Origin: Archangium violaceum Cb vi76
Lineage (GTDB): Bacteria > Myxococcota > Myxococcia > Myxococcales > Myxococcaceae
Direction: 5' to 3'
NCBI RefSeq assembly: GCF_000733295.1
Contig: NZ_JPMI01000055.1
Span: 1 to 64,000 of the forward strand
DNA: 64,000 nucleotides
The notes beneath the pieces are model-generated. The model made no database searches, was not told the DNA's origin, and was given only the letters and a program-made list of their open reading frames with translations. Within the stretch, counting starts at the first letter, position 1. Each line of letters opens with the position of its first letter. Below are positions 45,569-53,499 of this stretch, one piece after another. A program made the position numbers and the translations under genes.

Positions 45569-46252
45569 TCACAGGCCCGCGGCGAGCCCCTTGCGCAACG
45601 CCTGCGCGGGCGGCACGGGAGCGGAGGGATCCACCGAGACCTTCCCCGTGTCGCCCTCGAGGGCCGCCACCGTGTTGCGGCCCTTCGCGAACGCCACCCG
45701 GGCGATGCGCCGCAGGTTGTCCCGCCCGTTGGGCTCCTTGCCGATGAGCCGCAACGCGTGCGCCACCGCGTTCATCGCGTCCTCCAGCGCGCGCCGCCCC
45801 GGCTCCGTGTCCAGCTCCACCCAGTCCACCTCGAAGCTCAGCGGCTTGCCGCCCAGCTTCGCCTCTCCGGGCCAGAACTGCTCGGTGATGCCGTGCGCCA
45901 GCCGGTCCGCGTGCCGCAGCAGATCCTCCCGGTTGAGCGCGGGCCGCAACAGGAAGGGCACCTGGTTGAGCACCGCCGGCGAATCGACCGTCACGGCGAT
46001 GACCGAGGTGAACTCCACGTACGTCACCGACTCGCTGCGCGACAGCAGCCCCTCCTTCGCGGACGCCAGCAGGATGGCCTCGCGCGGGAGGTAGTCCAAC
46101 AGCACCCCCGACAGCCTCACGCCCTGCGCCAGGTGCAGGGTGAGCGTGAAGGTGGGGACGTCCTCCCCCGCCCGCCCACGCGCCACCTGCGCGGCGAGCG
46201 CATCCAGCATCTTCTCCACGCGACGTGCGACCAGCCGCTGCACCCCTTCCAT
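45569..46252 (-). CDS. Conserved protein of unknown function
   Basis: The 227-residue soluble protein has no signal peptide. Visible features are an N-terminal helix (VQRLVARRVEKMLDALAAQVARG), a beta-rich middle (FTLTLHLAQGVRLSGVLLDYLPREAILLAS; VEFTSVIAVTVDSPAVLNQ) and a charged helical end (NLRRIARVAFAKGRNTVAALEGDTGK). An AGGAGG site lies seven bases before the ATG. It lies 38 bases after the next upstream gene on this strand, so the two form a small operon. It converges on the T6SS-linked lipoprotein gene. I do not recognise its family. Confidence 0.7.
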   Translation of the reverse strand: MEGVQRLVARRVEKMLDALAAQVARGRAGEDVPTFTLTLHLAQGVRLSGVLLDYLPREAILLASAKEGLLSRSESVTYVEFTSVIAVTVDSPAVLNQVPFLLRPALNREDLLRHADRLAHGITEQFWPGEAKLGGKPLSFEVDWVELDTEPGRRALEDAMNAVAHALRLIGKEPNGRDNLRRIARVAFAKGRNTVAALEGDTGKVSVDPSAPVPPAQALRKGLAAGL

Positions 46253-46290
46253 GCGCTGCGCCTCCTGTGTGTCGGGTGTCCGGTGCCGCT

Positions 46291-47196
46291 TCAGCGCCCG
46301 CCCCGGCGGCGGGCCTCGGCATCCATCACGCGCTTCTCTACCTTGACCCGGGCGAAGTTGGAGAACAACCCGTCCGGCTGCACGCCCTGCAACGCGCGCA
46401 TCTGCTGCCGGAGATCCTCCAGCGTCTTCTCCGCCCGCGCCCGCCGCGTGGCCAGTTCCGCGTTCGATGCGAAGCGGATGGACAGCATCGTGTCCACGTC
46501 CACACGGCCGTCCAGCTCGCGCTCCTGCAGCTCGAGGGAAATGGGGCTCGGCGCCGGGTCCTCCAGCGTCCTCGCCACCAGGGTCCGCAACTCCTGGGCC
46601 CTCGCGCGCAGGGCCTCCGCGTCCGTGGCGGCCTCCAACCGCTCCATGCCCGCGGCCAGTGCATCCACCAGCGGCGTCACCGCCTTGCGGCCCGGAGCGG
46701 ACAACAGTTGCGTGACGTAGGCGTCCATTCCGTCCCCTCCGGCCTGCTCCACCACCTGGCGCAGCAGCGGGAGCCAGTCCGCCTTGAGCTGCTCGCGCAC
46801 CGACGCCACCGGAGCCCTGGCCTGCCCGGCCTTCTGGAGCGCCTCGTCCAGGCCCTTCAGGACGGCCCCGGCCGGGAGTACGCCCCGGGGGGCCGCCGAG
46901 CGATCATGCCAGCGGCTCTGCCGGACTTCCGGCGCCACCCCGGTGAAGGCCGGAGCGCCCGGGCTCGTCGTCTCTCCGCTGAGCGACGGCATGCCCGCGT
47001 TGCCGCGCGACTTGTCGAAAACCGGGCGCCCCGGGTTGGTGGGGATGTCCGATGTCTCGAAGCCATCCCCTCGCGAGCGCGCGGGCACTCGCGGCAGCCC
47101 GAGCCTGCGCGGCTCGATCGTCGTCGGCTCGTCGTCGTCCTGCCCCAGCGGCACGCCCCGGATGGGACCCTTTGGTTTCGACGGAGGTGGCGGCAT
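46291..47196 (-). CDS. Pro-rich and helical protein of unknown function
   Basis: The 301-residue protein has a disordered Pro/Lys/Arg-rich first 130 residues (PPPPSKPKGPIRGVPLG; GETTSPGAPAFTG). A helical C-terminal part follows, with WLPLLRQVVEQAGGDGMDAYVTQLL and a long amphipathic stretch near the end (NAELATRRARAEKTLEDLRQQMRALQGVQ), likely a coiled coil. No signal or membrane helix is present. The ATG at 47196 has an AGGAG site close upstream; a longer frame upstream reads as low-quality sequence. It is the first gene of a two-gene minus-strand unit next to the T6SS cluster and could be a secretion-linked adaptor, but there is no direct evidence. Confidence 0.65.
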   Translation of the reverse strand: MPPPPSKPKGPIRGVPLGQDDDEPTTIEPRRLGLPRVPARSRGDGFETSDIPTNPGRPVFDKSRGNAGMPSLSGETTSPGAPAFTGVAPEVRQSRWHDRSAAPRGVLPAGAVLKGLDEALQKAGQARAPVASVREQLKADWLPLLRQVVEQAGGDGMDAYVTQLLSAPGRKAVTPLVDALAAGMERLEAATDAEALRARAQELRTLVARTLEDPAPSPISLELQERELDGRVDVDTMLSIRFASNAELATRRARAEKTLEDLRQQMRALQGVQPDGLFSNFARVKVEKRVMDAEARRRGGR

Positions 47197-47267
47197 GAGG
47201 CTCCTGAAAGCGATGTTGCTACGGTATGGCACGGCACGCAAAGCCGCCCGGGGTAGGATGGAGGCGG

Positions 47268-48902
47268 ATGCCGCGTGCCCCCCATGCCCCTCCCGTCCTC
47301 GATGAGGAGGCGCTCGTCCATCAGTTCCCCGGTCTCGACCGGCGCGCACTCGGTGCCTTCTACACTCCCGCGCCGCTCGTGGAGCGTACCCTCGCGCTCG
47401 CGCTCGCCCATGCCGGGAACGGGCCGCTCGCCGTGGTGGACCCCGCCTGTGGTGCCGGTGCCTTCCTCGCCGCCGCCGCCCGCGCCCGCCCCGAGGCCCA
47501 CCTCTCCGGCCTCGAGCTCTCTCCCGACGTGGCCCGCCTGTGCCAGGAGCGCGTCCCCGGTGCCGATGTCCGCGTGGGGGATGCACTGCGCGGTGGGCTC
47601 GAGCCCCTGCTCGCGAGCCTCCCTCCCGCTCGCCAGGAAGTGTGGATCGGCAACCCGCCCTACAACGGCACCTCCTCGCTCCTGAAGGACCGCGACGCCT
47701 ACGCCCGCCTCCGCGCCCTGCTGCCCCTCGCGCTGCCCCAGGGGACCAGCCTGCGCGATGACTTCGCCTTCTTCCTCCTGCTCGCCGCCCACCGGCTTTC
47801 TTCACGCCCCGGCGTGCTGGCCTTCATCACCCCCACCAGCCTGCTCGACGCCTTCCTCTACGCACCCCTGCGCGAAACGCTGCTGCGCATGCTGGCACTG
47901 CGGGAGGTCGTGGACCTCGGTCCCGGTGCCTTCGCTGGTACCCAGGTGCGCACCTGCATCACCGTGTGGACCTCTCCTCCGGATCCGCGCGTGAGGCCTG
48001 TCTACTCACGGGCCCTGGATTCGCGGCCCGCGTACACCCGGCACCCTCACCCCGTCCCTCTCCCGGAGGGCGAGGGGAGTTTGACGCCCTTCATTCCCGA
48101 GGCCCCCGAGTGGCGTCTCGCTCCCACTCCTCCCGACGCCGCCGAGCTGGATGCCCGCTGGCGCTCCGAAGGAGAGCCCCTCGATACCCTCGTTCCCGTG
48201 AGTCTCCCGGGCGTGAAGACCCGCTTCGATGAGCTGCTCGTCGATGGCGATCCCCAACGGCTCCTCACCCGTCTCGAGGACTTCGCACGCTCACCCCTGG
48301 AGGCGCTCGAGGACTTCTCCCTGCGCCATGCCATCCCTTCCGCACTGCTGCCCAAGCTGCGCGCCTTGAAGGAGGGGCCTCCCTTCACGGTGGAGCCCTC
48401 CTGCGTGCGCCCCTTCTTCCGCTACGCCGGTGCGCGCCACCGCGGCACCCTCCCCCCAGAGTCCCGCGCCTTCTGCTATCTGGACCGGCGCCTCATCCCT
48501 CGCGGCGATCACCGCCTCCGCGGTCCGTGGGATCCCCATCGCGGCGCCGTGAAGCTCCTCTTCAACGTGCGAGAACTGCCTCTTTCCGCCGCGCTCCTGG
48601 AGGAAGAGGGCTGTGTGCACGATCACCGCCACGCCCGCTTCGCTCCCCTGCTCGTGCCCCAACGCGTGCGCGACGAGGGACTCGACATCACCCGCGTCAC
48701 CCGCTCCGAGAGCGCCCTGGGGCCCCTCGTGCCCAACCTCTCGCCCCGAGGGCTGGCCTGGGCGGAACGGCTCGGCGGCCCGCTCGCCGCCTACCAGCGC
48801 ATCGTTCACTTTCTCAACGGCTCCGACGTGCAGCACCGCTGGGCTCCCGTATACGGCGCCTCGCGCGTGGTGCCCGTTCCCCTGGCCGCTCTCCAGCCTT
48901 GA
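47268..48902 (+). CDS. Adenine-type DNA methylase with repeat insertion
   Basis: The 544-residue protein carries the SAM-binding motif I VDPACGAGAFL at about 57-67 and the catalytic NPPY at 129-132, as in N6-adenine methylases of the Type II/BREX-like group. A C-terminal half without a recognised domain may hold target recognition. The ATG at 47268 has GGAGG nearby; another in-frame start lies at 47226. At about residues 258-272 the frame contains RHPHPVPLPEGEG, which is a translated REP-like repeat inserted in frame. No restriction endonuclease gene lies next to it, so it may be a solitary methylase or part of a defence set located elsewhere. Confidence 0.8.
   Translation: MPRAPHAPPVLDEEALVHQFPGLDRRALGAFYTPAPLVERTLALALAHAGNGPLAVVDPACGAGAFLAAAARARPEAHLSGLELSPDVARLCQERVPGADVRVGDALRGGLEPLLASLPPARQEVWIGNPPYNGTSSLLKDRDAYARLRALLPLALPQGTSLRDDFAFFLLLAAHRLSSRPGVLAFITPTSLLDAFLYAPLRETLLRMLALREVVDLGPGAFAGTQVRTCITVWTSPPDPRVRPVYSRALDSRPAYTRHPHPVPLPEGEGSLTPFIPEAPEWRLAPTPPDAAELDARWRSEGEPLDTLVPVSLPGVKTRFDELLVDGDPQRLLTRLEDFARSPLEALEDFSLRHAIPSALLPKLRALKEGPPFTVEPSCVRPFFRYAGARHRGTLPPESRAFCYLDRRLIPRGDHRLRGPWDPHRGAVKLLFNVRELPLSAALLEEEGCVHDHRHARFAPLLVPQRVRDEGLDITRVTRSESALGPLVPNLSPRGLAWAERLGGPLAAYQRIVHFLNGSDVQHRWAPVYGASRVVPVPLAALQP
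48043..48078. repeat. REP-like element inside the methylase gene
   Basis: ACCCTCACCCCGTCCCTCTC followed by CCGGAGGGCGAGGGGAG matches the repeat at 63013-63050 over its first 23 bases. It contains a GC-rich stem (CCTCTCC with GGCGAGG-type pairing). It is read in frame as PHPVPLPEGEG, so it adds about 12 residues to the methylase without breaking it. Confidence 0.75.
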
Positions 48903-48941
48903 GGAACACGCCCAGCGCATTAGTGTCCACCTTCACTCTCG

Positions 48942-48968
48942 TTCCGGAAGTCCGGAATGGGAATTCCC
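48942..48968. promoter_or_regulatory. Palindrome cluster upstream of sodC
   Basis: TTCCGGAA at 48942-48949, TCCGGA at 48951-48956 and the perfect palindrome GGGAATTCCC at 48959-48968 sit 22-48 bases before the sodC start. Their clustering suggests an operator or a folded leader. No regulator is identified. Confidence 0.35.
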
Positions 48969-48989
48969 GCAGTGAAGGAGACATCGGTC

Positions 48990-49562
48990 ATGAAGACTCG
49001 CGCGCTGCTCACCGCCGCTGTGCTGTGCCTCGCCGGCCCCGCGTTCGCCCAGGGCAAGGCCCCCGCCGCCAAGGAGAAGGCCGCAGCCAAGAAGGACGAG
49101 AAGGCCGCCGCCGCTGCCGCTGGTGCCACCGCCAAGGCCGAGCTGAAGGACCAGAAGGGCCAGTCCGTGGGCGAGGTGACCCTCACCGAGACGCCCCATG
49201 GCGTCCTCATCAAGGGCTCGCTCTCCAACATTCCCCCGGGCGAGCACGCCATCCACATCCACGAGGCGGGCAAGTGCGAGGCCCCCTTCCAGACCGCCGG
49301 TGGCCACCTCAACCCCCACAAGAAGAAGCACGGCGTCCTCGTGCCCGAGGGCAAGCACGCGGGCGACCTGCCCAACCTCCACGTGGACGCCGACGGCAAG
49401 GTGCAGTTCGACGTCTTCGCCCACGGCCTCAAGCTGAAGGACATGCAGGACCAGGACGGCGCGGCCGTCGTCGTCCACGCTGGCGCGGATGACTACAAGA
49501 GCGATCCCGCCGGCAACGCGGGGGACCGCATCGCCTGCGGCGTCGTGCAGGTGCAGAAGTAG
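48990..49562 (+). CDS. sodC: Periplasmic Cu/Zn superoxide dismutase
   Basis: The 190-residue protein has a signal peptide ([21 protein letters not shown]), then an unusual Ala/Lys linker ([24 protein letters not shown]). The dismutase fold follows, with the metal-ligand motifs [35 protein letters not shown] and [10 protein letters not shown], and the final disulfide cysteine in RIACGVVQ. It converts superoxide to peroxide and oxygen in the periplasm. The start at 48990 has an AAGGAG site nine bases upstream; an earlier open frame adds no signal-like sequence. It converges on nagA. Confidence 0.95.
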   Translation: MKTRALLTAAVLCLAGPAFAQGKAPAAKEKAAAKKDEKAAAAAAGATAKAELKDQKGQSVGEVTLTETPHGVLIKGSLSNIPPGEHAIHIHEAGKCEAPFQTAGGHLNPHKKKHGVLVPEGKHAGDLPNLHVDADGKVQFDVFAHGLKLKDMQDQDGAAVVVHAGADDYKSDPAGNAGDRIACGVVQVQK

Positions 49563-49589
49563 CCTCGTCGGACGGCGTGAGGTGGCAGG

Positions 49590-50753
49590 TCAGGACCACT
49601 GCTCCTGGCCCGCCACCCACGTGGCGAGCACCGTGAGATCCTCCCTTAGCAGCGTGAGATCGGCACGATAGCCCGGCGCGAGCCGGCCCAACTGTCCGTC
49701 CAACCCGAGGTAGCTCGCGGGATGGAGCGACGCCATGCGCAGGCACTCCTCGAGCGGCAGCCCGAGCAGCCGGACGCAATTGCGCACCGCCGTCACCATG
49801 TCGATGTCGGCACCGGCCAGCGTTCCGTTCCCGGTCACGAGGCGGCCCTCCCGGCGCAGGATGGTGCGGCCATACAGCGTGAACGAGGACGCCTCGGTGC
49901 CGACCGGGGGCATGGCGTCCGTAACCAGGAAGACCCGGCCGGGCGGCTTGCTCTTCACGAGCAGGCGCAGCATCGCCGGATGGACGTGGATGCCATCCGC
50001 GATGACTCCGCACCACGCCTCGTCCGCTTCGAGCGCGGCCACCACCGGCCCCGGCTGACGGCTCTGCGCGGGCGGCATGGCGTTGAACAGGTGGGTGAAT
50101 CCTCGTACACCCGCGGCCAGGGCCTCGCGCGTCCGCTCATACGTCGCCGCCGTGTGGCCCGCCGAGAGCACCACGCCCGCCGCCGCGAGCCGCCCGATGA
50201 CGGCATCGTCCACGCACTCCGGCGCCAACGTCACCACCAGCCGGCCTCCCCGCACGGCCAGGCGCTCCGGCAGCGCGCCCAGGTAATCCACCTCCCCTGC
50301 ATCGGGCACTCGGATGAAGCGCGACTCGTGCACCCCGGGCCGCTCGCCGCTGATGAAGGGACCCTCCAGGTGGATGCCGAGCACACCGCTCGCGGGCCGG
50401 CGCATCGCCTCGAGGGCGGCCTCACAGGCCTCGCGCATCCTGCCCGGCGCATCGGTGATGAAGGTGGGCAACAGCCCCGTGGTGCCCGAGCGCCGGGCGG
50501 CCGCCGCGATGGCGAGCGCGGCCTCCGGGGTGGGCGTGTCGTTGAACAGCACGCCTCCCGCTCCGTTGACCTGGGCATCGAGGAAGCCCGGCACCAGCAG
50601 CGTGCCCTCGGGCAACCGCTCCACCCGGGCTCCGGCCGGCACGGCGTCCAAAGGCACCACCGCACGGATGCGCTCGCCCTCGAGCACCACACCGTGGTCC
50701 TCGAGCATTCGCTCACCGGTGAAGAGGCGTGCTCCCGTGAGGATGCGTGTCAT
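49590..50753 (-). CDS. nagA: N-acetylglucosamine-6-phosphate deacetylase
   Basis: The 387-residue amidohydrolase has the expected length and motifs: LVPGFLDAQVNGAGGVLFND, GIHLEGPFIS (metal-binding Glu), SAGHTAATYE and GFTHLFNAMPP (metal-binding His residues), and FLVTDAMPP (catalytic Asp). It removes acetate from GlcNAc-6-phosphate in amino-sugar and cell-wall recycling. Its ATG overlaps the stop of the upstream SIS-domain gene by one base, so the pair is translated together. The released acetate could feed Acs, but the genes are far apart. Confidence 0.95.
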   Translation of the reverse strand: MTRILTGARLFTGERMLEDHGVVLEGERIRAVVPLDAVPAGARVERLPEGTLLVPGFLDAQVNGAGGVLFNDTPTPEAALAIAAAARRSGTTGLLPTFITDAPGRMREACEAALEAMRRPASGVLGIHLEGPFISGERPGVHESRFIRVPDAGEVDYLGALPERLAVRGGRLVVTLAPECVDDAVIGRLAAAGVVLSAGHTAATYERTREALAAGVRGFTHLFNAMPPAQSRQPGPVVAALEADEAWCGVIADGIHVHPAMLRLLVKSKPPGRVFLVTDAMPPVGTEASSFTLYGRTILRREGRLVTGNGTLAGADIDMVTAVRNCVRLLGLPLEECLRMASLHPASYLGLDGQLGRLAPGYRADLTLLREDLTVLATWVAGQEQWS

Positions 50754-51787
50754 CACACCGTCTCCGTCACCTTGCGCAGATGCGCGGGAACATCCGGGTC
50801 CATCCCACGCGCCACCGCCAGCCGGTGGACCGACATGTAGAAGCTCTGCACCTGGCACAGGGGCGCGATGGCGCTCGGCACACCCGGGACCACGGGCAGG
50901 AGCTCGGCTCCCGGCACCGCGAGCACCGAGCGGATATCCGCCCCCAGCTCCACCATGCGGCGCACCACGCTCCGCGTCCCCTCCGCCGAGCTGTCCTCCT
51001 GCCCCAGCGCCAGCACGGGGAAACCCCGGCCCACCAGGGCGAGCGGACCGTGGATGACCTCGGCGGTGCTGAAGGCCTCGGCGTGCAGCCGGCATGTCTC
51101 CTTGAACTTCAGCGCCATCTCGAGCGCCGCGCCAAGCCCCACTCCCCGCCCGAGCACGAACAGATTGTGCGCCCCCGTGAGCCGCTCCAGCGCCGGCCAC
51201 CAGTCCAGCGCGCGCGCCGCCTCCAGCGCCTCCGGCAACCGAGAGACAGCGTCCCGCAACACCGCCTCCCCGGACCAGTGCGCCACCAGTTGCAGGAAGG
51301 CGAGGCCGGAGAGGATATAGGACTTCGTGGCGGCCACGCTCCGCTCGGGACCGGCGCACAGCGGCAGCCCGATGTCGCAGAGCGAGAAGAGCGGCGAGTC
51401 CTCGTTGTTGACGAAACCGATGACCAGCGCGCCTCCCGCTCGGGCCACTTCCGTCAGACGCAGGAGGTCCGGACTGCGGCCAGACTGCGAGACGGCCACG
51501 AAGAGGCACTCCCGGAAATCGAAGCCCCGGGTGTTGTAGACCGAGGCCACGCTCGGCCCCACCGAGGCCACCGCGCGCCCCAGTGTGGTCTCGATCAGGT
51601 ACTTGCCATAGCTCGCCGCGTGGTCGGAGCTGCCCCGCGCGCAGGTGACGACGAAACGCGGAGGACGCTGGCGCAGCCGCTCACCCAACCCGGCGAAGGC
51701 TCCCTCGCAACGGGAGAGCTGTTGGCGAGCAGCCTCGGCCGACTGGGCGGCCTCGAGCGCCATGGCGGGAAGGGAGGAGGTGTCCAC
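50753..51787 (-). CDS. SIS-domain glucosamine-6-phosphate deaminase-type protein (NagB-II)
   Basis: The 344-residue protein has two SIS domains resembling the isomerase half of GlmS but lacks the glutaminase half. Motifs include TCARGSSDHAASYGKYLIE, AVSQSGRSPDLL, SVAATKSYILS, VLGRGVGLGAALEMALKFKETCRLHAEAFSTAEVIHGPLALV. Proteins of this shape paired with nagA act as the type II glucosamine-6-phosphate deaminase, giving fructose-6-phosphate and ammonia. The stop overlaps the nagA start. No sugar transporter or regulator is next to the pair. Confidence 0.88.
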   Translation of the reverse strand: MDTSSLPAMALEAAQSAEAARQQLSRCEGAFAGLGERLRQRPPRFVVTCARGSSDHAASYGKYLIETTLGRAVASVGPSVASVYNTRGFDFRECLFVAVSQSGRSPDLLRLTEVARAGGALVIGFVNNEDSPLFSLCDIGLPLCAGPERSVAATKSYILSGLAFLQLVAHWSGEAVLRDAVSRLPEALEAARALDWWPALERLTGAHNLFVLGRGVGLGAALEMALKFKETCRLHAEAFSTAEVIHGPLALVGRGFPVLALGQEDSSAEGTRSVVRRMVELGADIRSVLAVPGAELLPVVPGVPSAIAPLCQVQSFYMSVHRLAVARGMDPDVPAHLRKVTETV

Positions 51788-51843
51788 CCTTCCAATCTAA
51801 TCCCCGCGGCGGCCCTGGGGAGACCCCACGGCCGCGAGCGTGC

Positions 51844-53460
51844 TCAACGGCACACTGGCCGCGAGGTGGCACCCGCGTTGGAGGCGAGGAGGCCGAGGAA
51901 CTCGATCGCCTGGGGCTCCTGGCCACTGGACCAGAGCGCGGACTCCGCCCAGCACTGCACCCACGGGGTGCTCCAGTCCGCCGGGAGCGATTCGCACTGG
52001 CCCCGGCGCCAGGCGCCACGGGCCGCGGCATCCCGCTTCACCGCATCCACCACGTAGGGCGTGAGCTGCGCGACGAAGGCGTCCGCGTAGGACTGCTCGG
52101 TCGGAGGCACCAGCGGATCCGGCGAGAGCCCACCGGGCCGGAAACCCACGTGCTCCTCGTCCTGGAACCGCAGCGCCCCCTCGGCCCGCACGGGCTCGGT
52201 GGACCCCGGCGTGCTCGCCTGGAGCTTGAACCGGTAGTTCGACGACCAGTAGTAGGTCCACACCGAGTAGGTGAAGGTCTCGTACACGTCCTCCATCACC
52301 GTCTCGGGGGTGTTGGACAGATGGTCGCGCGCCGCCTCGAGCTCGCGGGAGCTGCTGTTGTAATCGTCAGAGGCCCTCCCGGCTTCGTCGCAGACGGTCT
52401 TCTTGTCCGGAGGCGGGGGGCAGCCCACGCAGCTCGCCTCGTGGACTTTGTCCGCGGCGCGCTCGCAGGCGCCTGACTTGTCCGCCTTCACCTTCCGGGC
52501 CTGCTCGAAAGCGCTCTCGGCGAGTTCGAGGCGCTCCCGGGCCTTGCGGTACTCGGGATTGCGGACCTCGCGCTTGCCACTGACATAATCCAGGGTGCGC
52601 ACGTCCTCGGTGCTCGTCTGCACGGCGCGCTGGATGAGCGCATCCACCCAGACCTGGAAGACATCCGGCTGGCCAGCCACCGTTCCGGTGGACGCGCACC
52701 GCGCCCAGCCAGGCAGCGACGAGGCCATGCGCTCGCACAGGCCCGAGAGCCCGTTGGCGATCCGGGGAGACATCGAGCCGTCGAGGTGGGCCATGACGGG
52801 GATGGCGCTCTGGGCGTAGAAGCTCGAGCGGGCCGAGCCGATCCGGGAGGACGTCTCCGAGGACGGCGCGAGGCACTGCGCCGCGGACATCAGCACGGTG
52901 GAAGCACCATGCGCGTTCTCGCCCCGCGCGGTGGTGGCGAGCTCCACGAAGCGCGAGGACAACCCGGCCGCGCGATTGGTGCGCAGCGTCTGGAAGCTCG
53001 GGACGGGGAGCTGTTGGGCGCGCGACTGGAGACAGGCCAGTCCGGCCACCGCCGTGCCCACCGGCCCCTCCGGCTGCCATTGCGAGCAGCGCTGCACGTG
53101 GAGTTCGCTGGCCTTCTCGAGCAGCCCGTTGACCTCGATATGCTCGGGAATGAGGTCCTTGGCGTCCAGCAACGGAGGGAGGCACCGATCGAGCTCTCCC
53201 GCCTCGCACGGAGGACGGGCGGTCTCGAGGGCCACGCCCACCGCCTTCTTCGCGAAGATGGGGAAACGGCCACACGCGTCCTTGTCATCGGGAGCGGCTT
53301 GACAGGCCGAGCGGTAGGCGCGGGCGGCGGTCAGGAAGTCACCACGCACCGCCGCATCCTTGGCCTGGGCCATGGCTTCACGGTAGGCGGTGTTGCAACC
53401 ACTCGCGGCGAGGAGGACGAGCAACGAGGAGAAACGCGAGAGCAGGGGATGGGTACGCAT
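51844..53460 (-). CDS. Large lipoprotein of unknown function
   Basis: The 538-residue protein starts with a lipoprotein signal (SRFSSLLVLLAASGC). A tetratricopeptide-like part follows (AMAQAKDAAVRGDFLTAARAYRSACQAAPDDKDAC), then a helical middle with many conserved cysteine pairs (CGRFPIF; PPCEAGELDRCLPPLL; CVGCPPPPDKKTVC) and a beta-rich end (SVWTYYWSSNYRFKLQASTPG). The ASGC lipobox and size suggest an outer-membrane-attached surface or periplasmic protein. I know no family. It lies between the nag pair and the pirin gene, all on the minus strand, with a 39-bp gap to the latter. Confidence 0.75.
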   Translation of the reverse strand: MRTHPLLSRFSSLLVLLAASGCNTAYREAMAQAKDAAVRGDFLTAARAYRSACQAAPDDKDACGRFPIFAKKAVGVALETARPPCEAGELDRCLPPLLDAKDLIPEHIEVNGLLEKASELHVQRCSQWQPEGPVGTAVAGLACLQSRAQQLPVPSFQTLRTNRAAGLSSRFVELATTARGENAHGASTVLMSAAQCLAPSSETSSRIGSARSSFYAQSAIPVMAHLDGSMSPRIANGLSGLCERMASSLPGWARCASTGTVAGQPDVFQVWVDALIQRAVQTSTEDVRTLDYVSGKREVRNPEYRKARERLELAESAFEQARKVKADKSGACERAADKVHEASCVGCPPPPDKKTVCDEAGRASDDYNSSSRELEAARDHLSNTPETVMEDVYETFTYSVWTYYWSSNYRFKLQASTPGSTEPVRAEGALRFQDEEHVGFRPGGLSPDPLVPPTEQSYADAFVAQLTPYVVDAVKRDAAARGAWRRGQCESLPADWSTPWVQCWAESALWSSGQEPQAIEFLGLLASNAGATSRPVCR

Positions 53461-53499
53461 TGCCCGCCCATCCTAACGCCTACCAGGGGTGAATGGCTC

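Noticed and set aside
50754-51509. Extension of nagA upstream to about 51509
   Set aside because: The extra residues overlap the SIS-domain gene in another frame and are Ala/Gly/Arg-rich without motifs. The NagA fold begins at MTRILTGARL.
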